A stretch of 5,692 nucleotides of DNA from assembly GCA_005801485.1 (NCBI GenBank), contig SYDM01000089.1:1-5692 (forward strand). Direction: 5' to 3'. The notes beneath the pieces were generated by a model that did no database searches, had not been told where the DNA came from, and saw only the letters and a list, made by a program, of their open reading frames with translations. The position numbers were made by a program, and so were the translations under genes. The DNA is from Rickettsiales bacterium. Its GTDB lineage: Bacteria > Pseudomonadota > Alphaproteobacteria > Pelagibacterales > Pelagibacteraceae. The first letter of the stretch is position 1; each line of letters begins with the position of its first letter. Shown here one piece after another: positions 1 through 5,692 of the stretch.

Positions 1-1862
<1,862 letters not shown>

Positions 1863-1865
<3 letters not shown>

Positions 1866-1874
1866 ATTATTTTA
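1863..1874 (-). other. TTG start codon and start-deciding context of thiD, abutting glmM stop
   Basis: On the coding strand, the thiD frame has a stop at 1872-1874, then two AAT codons, then TTG at 1863-1865. The glmM stop TAA occupies 1867-1869 in another frame, so TTG follows it after a single T. No AGGAG-like sequence lies upstream; the preceding bases are AT-rich glmM codons. TTG is therefore the only ordinary initiation codon that keeps the conserved N-terminus, and initiation most likely depends on ribosomes ending glmM (inference). Confidence 0.8.
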
Positions 1875-3198
1875 TAGATTTTTTTATGATTTGGATGCAT
1901 TTTTGTAAAAGTGGTTTATTTTTTGACTCACCCATAATTCTTATTTTAGATTCTGTTCCAGATTTTCTTACTAATAGCCTTCCTTGATTTTTAATTAATT
2001 TTTTTGCTTTCTTAATAGCTTGTTGAGTTTTTGAGTGAAAAATTATATTTTTATCTTTTATTACAACATTTTCTAATATCTGTGGAATAGATTCAAAGAC
2101 ATTAAATAATTTACTAGCTTTTTTAACTTTTCTTAATGAATATAGAACTTCCAAAGCTACTAACAAACCGTCTCCTGTTGTTGCAAATTTTCCTAGAATG
2201 ATATGACCAGATTGTTCACCGCCTAAATTATATTTATAAGCCTTCATCTTTTCTTTAACATATCGATCTCCAACGTTAGCTCTAACAAATTTAATATTTT
2301 GCAATTTAAAGTAACTTTCTAGTCCATAATTAGACATTAATGTCCCTACCACTCCACCTTTTAAAAGTTTTTTTGCTTTCCATCTTTTAGCTAACATGGC
2401 TATTATTTGGTCTCCATCAATGATCTTTCCTTTTTCATCACATAAGATTATTCGATCAGCATCACCATCTAAAGCTACACCCAGATCTGCTTTATGTTTT
2501 ATAACAGCTCTTCTGATATTTTCTGGATAAGTTGACCCACATTTATCATTAATATTTACTCCATTGGGTTTTGCTGCAATTGAGATTACTTTTGCACCAA
2601 GTGAAGAAAAAAGTTTTGGGCCTGCTTTATAACCAGCACCATTTGCACAATCAAGAACAATTTTCATCCCTTTAAGGTTGAAATCTTTTTTAAAATTACT
2701 TTTTAAAATTTTAATATAATTTTCGTTAGCGTCCTCTAAGCGTTTTACGCGACCTAGGGTACTTGGTTTTGAAAGATGCATTGAAGTTTTAGAATCAATT
2801 ATTTTTTCAATTTTCTTTTCAATTTTATCTGATAATTTTAAGCCATCTGGGGCAAACAATTTTAGTCCATTATCATAGTGAGGATTATGTGAAGCTGTAA
2901 TCATAATGCCCATATTAGCTTTCATTTTTTTTGTCAACATGGCCAAACCATTGGTGGGTAAAGGACCTAAAGTATAAACATGCATTCCTGCAGAAGCTAA
3001 ACCTGAAACTAATGCTGGCTCTAAGGTGTAACCAGATAATCTTGTATCTTTTGCAATAATTGCAGTTTGTTTACTTTTTTTCTGATTTATAAAATAAGTG
3101 CCAGCAGCTAGACCAAATTTAAAGAATCTTTCTCCATTAATATGGCCCTGATTAACTGTTCCTCTTATTCCGTCTGTACCAAAATATTTTTTTGACAT
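1867..3198 (-). CDS. glmM: Phosphoglucosamine mutase
   Basis: GlmM converts glucosamine-6-phosphate to glucosamine-1-phosphate in the cytoplasm, feeding UDP-GlcNAc for peptidoglycan and lipopolysaccharide. Its 443 residues match the family (E. coli 445). It begins with YFGTDGIRG (5-13). The active-site phosphoserine loop is TASHNP (101-106, Ser103; bases 2890-2892). The metal-binding loop is DGDADR (244-249, Asp244/246/248), the sugar-binding loop is GEQSGH (327-332), and the C-terminal phosphate-binding loop is RKSGTES (411-417). The last loop has Ser where Pro is common in the family, which is unlikely to matter because the RxSGTE core is intact. ATG (3196-3198) overlaps the folP stop by one base as TAATG, with no Shine-Dalgarno sequence, so translation is probably coupled. 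The protein is lysine-rich with short A-runs like its neighbours, with no sign of transfer. Related phosphomannomutases share the fold, but the N-terminal motif, length and position after ftsH-folP identify GlmM. Confidence 0.98.
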   Translation of the reverse strand: MSKKYFGTDGIRGTVNQGHINGERFFKFGLAAGTYFINQKKSKQTAIIAKDTRLSGYTLEPALVSGLASAGMHVYTLGPLPTNGLAMLTKKMKANMGIMITASHNPHYDNGLKLFAPDGLKLSDKIEKKIEKIIDSKTSMHLSKPSTLGRVKRLEDANENYIKILKSNFKKDFNLKGMKIVLDCANGAGYKAGPKLFSSLGAKVISIAAKPNGVNINDKCGSTYPENIRRAVIKHKADLGVALDGDADRIILCDEKGKIIDGDQIIAMLAKRWKAKKLLKGGVVGTLMSNYGLESYFKLQNIKFVRANVGDRYVKEKMKAYKYNLGGEQSGHIILGKFATTGDGLLVALEVLYSLRKVKKASKLFNVFESIPQILENVVIKDKNIIFHSKTQQAIKKAKKLIKNQGRLLVRKSGTESKIRIMGESKNKPLLQKCIQIIKKSIK

Positions 3199-3200
3199 TA
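3196..3200 (-). other. TAATG stop/start overlap between folP and glmM
   Basis: The coding strand reads TAATG: TAA (3198-3200) ends folP and ATG (3196-3198) starts glmM, sharing one A. The preceding bases are A/T-rich and contain no Shine-Dalgarno core. This arrangement is a known signature of translational coupling by termination and reinitiation, so glmM output probably depends on folP translation (inference). Confidence 0.85.
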
Positions 3201-4259
3201 AATAGAAATTATTTTTTTAAAAACCATTAAAGCTTGTTTAACTTCATGAACATTGTGTACTCTAAATATTTGTACACCTTGCGATAAAGTATATAAAATA
3301 GAAGCCAAGGTTCCGCCAATCCTTTCTTTGCTATCAAAAGATCCTGAAATTTGATTGATAAATCTTTTTCTAGAAGTGCCTATTAACAATAAAAAACCAA
3401 GAGAATGAAACAAAGAAATTTTATTCATAAGTATCAAATTATGTTTCAGATTTTTTCCAAAACCGATACCAGGATCAATAATAAATTTTTTATATTTAAA
3501 TTTTTTAAAATCAGTATTTAATTTTTTTTCAAAAAAATCATATAAATCTAATAAAACATCTTTATATTTTGGTTTAATTTGCATAGTATTAGGTATGCCT
3601 TGCATGTGATGAAGTACTTTCCAGACATTAATATCTTTTATTTTATCAATAGCAGTTGCATCATAATTAAAAGCAGAAATATCATTTATTAAATCTGATT
3701 TGTTTTTAATAGCTTTCATCATTATTTCAGATTTTCGGGTATCAATAGATAAAAATATTTTAGGGTATTTTTTTTTAAATTGAGTTATAACTTTTTCCAA
3801 TCTTTTCCATTCAATTTGAAATGGAATGTCTTTTGATCCAGGTCTTGTAGACTCGCCTCCCACATCAATAATATTTGCTCCTTTATCGATCATATTTTGT
3901 ATATGTAAGAAAGCCTTATGTGATTGATTAAAAAGTCCTCCATCTGAAAAACTGTCAGGGGTTAGATTTAAAATACCCATAATTAGTGGCTCAGAAAATT
4001 TTGAATTTTTAGTTAGGTTTTGTCTCTTAAGTATAATTTTTTTTAAATCATTTTGAATAATTTTTTTTATTTTTTTTTGTAAAGTATGAACTTCTTTTAC
4101 ATGAATGAATTTGCTTTTATTGTTTCTTGATAAAATTTCAAGATGATCAAAAGCTAAGTTTTTTTTTCCACCAAGTGGTAAAGCTAATTTTTTTTTAATT
4201 AAGTTTTGAGCTTGTAAACCATGATAGAAATTACACGCACGAGTGTAATACTTTCTCAT
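3198..4259 (-). CDS. folP: Dihydropteroate synthase with N-terminal extension
   Basis: FolP condenses p-aminobenzoate with dihydropterin pyrophosphate to form dihydropteroate in folate synthesis; it is the sulfonamide target. The TIM-barrel domain covers about residues 93-353 with MGILNLTPDSFSDGG (94-108), GGESTRPG (134-141), SIDTRK (171-176), NDIS (192-195), HHMQG (217-221), DPGIGFGK (262-269), GTSRKRF (294-300, catalytic-site Lys) and RVHNV (333-337). The protein has 353 residues against about 280 for E. coli FolP. The excess is an N-terminal extension (1-92) containing LPLGG (27-31) and LEILSR (40-45), then a lysine/isoleucine-rich linker. Similar extensions occur, as I recall, in alphaproteobacterial FolP. 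Small departures are Asn336 where Asp is usual (RVHD) and His217 where Met is common (LMHM). It starts 10 bases after ftsH with only a weak AAAGA upstream. The extension and locus argue against an acquired Sul resistance enzyme. Confidence 0.96.
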   Translation of the reverse strand: MRKYYTRACNFYHGLQAQNLIKKKLALPLGGKKNLAFDHLEILSRNNKSKFIHVKEVHTLQKKIKKIIQNDLKKIILKRQNLTKNSKFSEPLIMGILNLTPDSFSDGGLFNQSHKAFLHIQNMIDKGANIIDVGGESTRPGSKDIPFQIEWKRLEKVITQFKKKYPKIFLSIDTRKSEIMMKAIKNKSDLINDISAFNYDATAIDKIKDINVWKVLHHMQGIPNTMQIKPKYKDVLLDLYDFFEKKLNTDFKKFKYKKFIIDPGIGFGKNLKHNLILMNKISLFHSLGFLLLIGTSRKRFINQISGSFDSKERIGGTLASILYTLSQGVQIFRVHNVHEVKQALMVFKKIISI

Positions 4260-4269
4260 GAATCTTTAA

Positions 4270-5692
4270 TTAATGAACTGGGTTTGGTTTTAGGCCTAGA
4301 GAACCTAAAGCTGAAGATTCTTTTTTATCTTTGTCTTCTTCAGAATCTATCAGTTTCTTAGGAGCAATGTTTTTAAATATTAAATCTTTAATTTCTTCAC
4401 CTGTTAAAGTTTCATAAACCAATAAAGCTTTTGCTAGCTTATGAAGATCGTCAATTTTTTCAGTTAAGACTTTTCTAGCTCTTGCATATCCAGTTTCAAC
4501 TATTTTTTTAACTTCGGAATCAACTTTATTAGCAGTTTCCTCGGACATGTTTTGTGTTCTTGTCACTGACCTTCCTAAAAATACTTCTTCTTCATTTTCT
4601 CCATATGCAATAGGACCTAATTCTGTACTCATACCGTAACGAGTAACCATATTTTTTGCCAATCTAGTCACCATGTCAATATCAGATGATGCTCCAGAAG
4701 TTACTTTGTCATGGCCAAAAATTAATTCTTCTGCAATTCTACCGCCCATAGCTACAGCAATATCTGAATACATTTTTTCTCTAGTTACAGAAAGTTGATC
4801 TCTCTCAGGAAGTCTCATAACCATACCTAGAGCTCTACCTCTTGGAATAATAGTAGCTTTATGTATTGGATCAGAAGCTTTTTCATTTAATGCTACGATT
4901 GCGTGTCCACCTTCGTGATAAGCAGTTAATTTTTTTTCATCTTCGCTCATGACCATAGATTTTCTTTCAGCTCCCATCATGACTTTATCTTTTGCTTCTT
5001 CAACATCTGCCATTGTGACTACTCTCTTATTTTTTCTAGCGGCTAACAGCGCTGACTCGTTTACTAAGTTAGCTAAATCTGCGCCTGAAAAACCAGGAGT
5101 ACCTCTTGCAATAGTTCTAAGCTTAACATCTGGACCAGCGTTTATTTTTTTAACATGTACTTTTAATATAGCTTCTCTTCCAAGAATATCTGGATTTCCA
5201 ACAACAACCTGTCTGTCAAATCTACCTGGTCTTAATAGAGCTGGATCTAATACATCTGGTCTATTCGTTGCAGCAATTAATATAATTCCTTCATTGGTAT
5301 CGAATCCGTCCATCTCAACTAGAAGCTGGTTAAGTGTTTGTTCTCTCTCGTCATTTCCTCCACCTAGTCCTGCACCTCTACTTCTGCCAACAGCATCAAT
5401 CTCATCTATAAAAATAATACAAGGAGAATGTTTTTTTCCTTGTTCAAACATATCTCTAACTCTTGTAGCTCCTACACCAACAAACATTTCTACAAAGTCA
5501 GATCCGGAAATAGAAAAAAAAGGAACATTAGCGTCGCCAGCAATGGCTTTTGCTAATAAAGTTTTTCCAGTTCCTGGAGGGCCAATTAATAATGCTCCTT
5601 TTGGAATTTTTCCCCCTAGTCTACTAAATTTTTTAGGATCTTTTAAAAACTCAACTATTTCTTGAACTTCTTCTTTAGCTTCTTCAACACCG
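4270..5692 (-). CDS. ftsH: ATP-dependent zinc metalloprotease FtsH, N-terminal part cut off by window edge
   Basis: FtsH is a hexameric inner-membrane AAA+ protease that unfolds and degrades membrane and short-lived cytosolic proteins. The reading frame is open from the right edge (first full codon 5689-5691) to TAA at 4270-4272, giving 473 visible residues. By comparison with E. coli about 155 residues are missing: the two membrane segments, the periplasmic domain and the start of the AAA domain. Visible parts, numbered from the edge, are Walker A GPPGTGKT (37-44, bases 5560-5583), Walker B IIFIDEID (92-99), the second region of homology with AATNRPD and arginine fingers in LLRPGRFDR (Arg154, Arg157), the zinc site HEGGH (259-263, bases 4903-4917) and the third ligand Asp337 in TSGASSDI. 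Most homologues have HEAGH; the ligands are unaffected. Met at 5485-5487 is internal, not a start, because conserved sequence continues upstream. The C-terminal tail is short and charged, ending in NPVH. Confidence 0.98.
   Translation of the reverse strand, partial: GVEEAKEEVQEIVEFLKDPKKFSRLGGKIPKGALLIGPPGTGKTLLAKAIAGDANVPFFSISGSDFVEMFVGVGATRVRDMFEQGKKHSPCIIFIDEIDAVGRSRGAGLGGGNDEREQTLNQLLVEMDGFDTNEGIILIAATNRPDVLDPALLRPGRFDRQVVVGNPDILGREAILKVHVKKINAGPDVKLRTIARGTPGFSGADLANLVNESALLAARKNKRVVTMADVEEAKDKVMMGAERKSMVMSEDEKKLTAYHEGGHAIVALNEKASDPIHKATIIPRGRALGMVMRLPERDQLSVTREKMYSDIAVAMGGRIAEELIFGHDKVTSGASSDIDMVTRLAKNMVTRYGMSTELGPIAYGENEEEVFLGRSVTRTQNMSEETANKVDSEVKKIVETGYARARKVLTEKIDDLHKLAKALLVYETLTGEEIKDLIFKNIAPKKLIDSEEDKDKKESSALGSLGLKPNPVH

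Noticed and set aside
4037..4196. Cluster of T8-T9 runs in the 5' part of folP, considered as a repeat or regulatory array
   Set aside because: The runs encode Lys/Asn/Phe-rich parts of the FolP extension, spacing is irregular, and similar runs occur throughout this AT-rich sequence.
4260..4269. Spacer between ftsH and folP as a site for a terminator or promoter
   Set aside because: Ten bases are too few for either, and the plus-strand T-runs nearby are lysine codons of folP rather than a hairpin with a T-tail.
5485..5487. ATG that could be taken as the start of ftsH
   Set aside because: The frame stays open to the window edge and the 68 upstream residues contain the Walker A motif and the conserved AAA lead-in, so this Met is internal.
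4949..5665. Long plus-strand open frame (238 codons) opposite ftsH
   Set aside because: It lies antisense to highly conserved FtsH motifs including Walker A and B, its Ser/Pro/Leu-rich translation matches nothing I recognise, and its openness follows from FtsH codon choice.

Overview
The window is a tightly packed block of five housekeeping genes, all on the minus strand, from a very AT-rich, streamlined bacterial genome. Transcription runs from the right edge to the left: ftsH (5' end cut off) - folP - glmM - thiD - purA (3' end cut off). Only 13 bases lie outside coding sequence (10 between ftsH and folP, 1 between glmM and thiD, 2 between thiD and purA), and folP and glmM overlap by one base. 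I see no RNA genes, mobile elements, CRISPR arrays, rho-independent terminators or convincing promoters. The main promoter is probably upstream of ftsH, outside the window.

The protein sequences point to an alphaproteobacterium. FtsH has the alphaproteobacterial type of protease domain, and FolP carries an N-terminal extension that I recall from alphaproteobacterial dihydropteroate synthases. The low GC, lysine/isoleucine/asparagine-rich proteins, near-absent spacers and lack of Shine-Dalgarno sequences fit a SAR11 (Pelagibacterales)-like marine organism best. That placement is an inference; another AT-rich, free-living alphaproteobacterium cannot be excluded.

Region by region: 4270-5692 encodes FtsH, the membrane AAA+ zinc protease, from just before the Walker A motif to the stop. 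3198-4259 encodes dihydropteroate synthase (folate pathway). 1867-3198 encodes phosphoglucosamine mutase (UDP-GlcNAc, hence peptidoglycan and LPS). 1053-1865 encodes the HMP/HMP-P kinase ThiD (thiamine), starting at TTG. 1-1050 encodes adenylosuccinate synthetase (AMP branch of purine synthesis), missing about 80 C-terminal residues.

The order ftsH-folP-glmM is the one known from E. coli and many proteobacteria. Here thiD and purA are added, giving an operon that joins protein quality control, folate, cell envelope precursors, thiamine and purines. No undescribed system is visible. The points most worth a second look are the FolP extension, a run of 12 A in purA where either single-base slip leads quickly to a stop, the TTG start of thiD, and the stop/start coupled junctions without ribosome binding sites.
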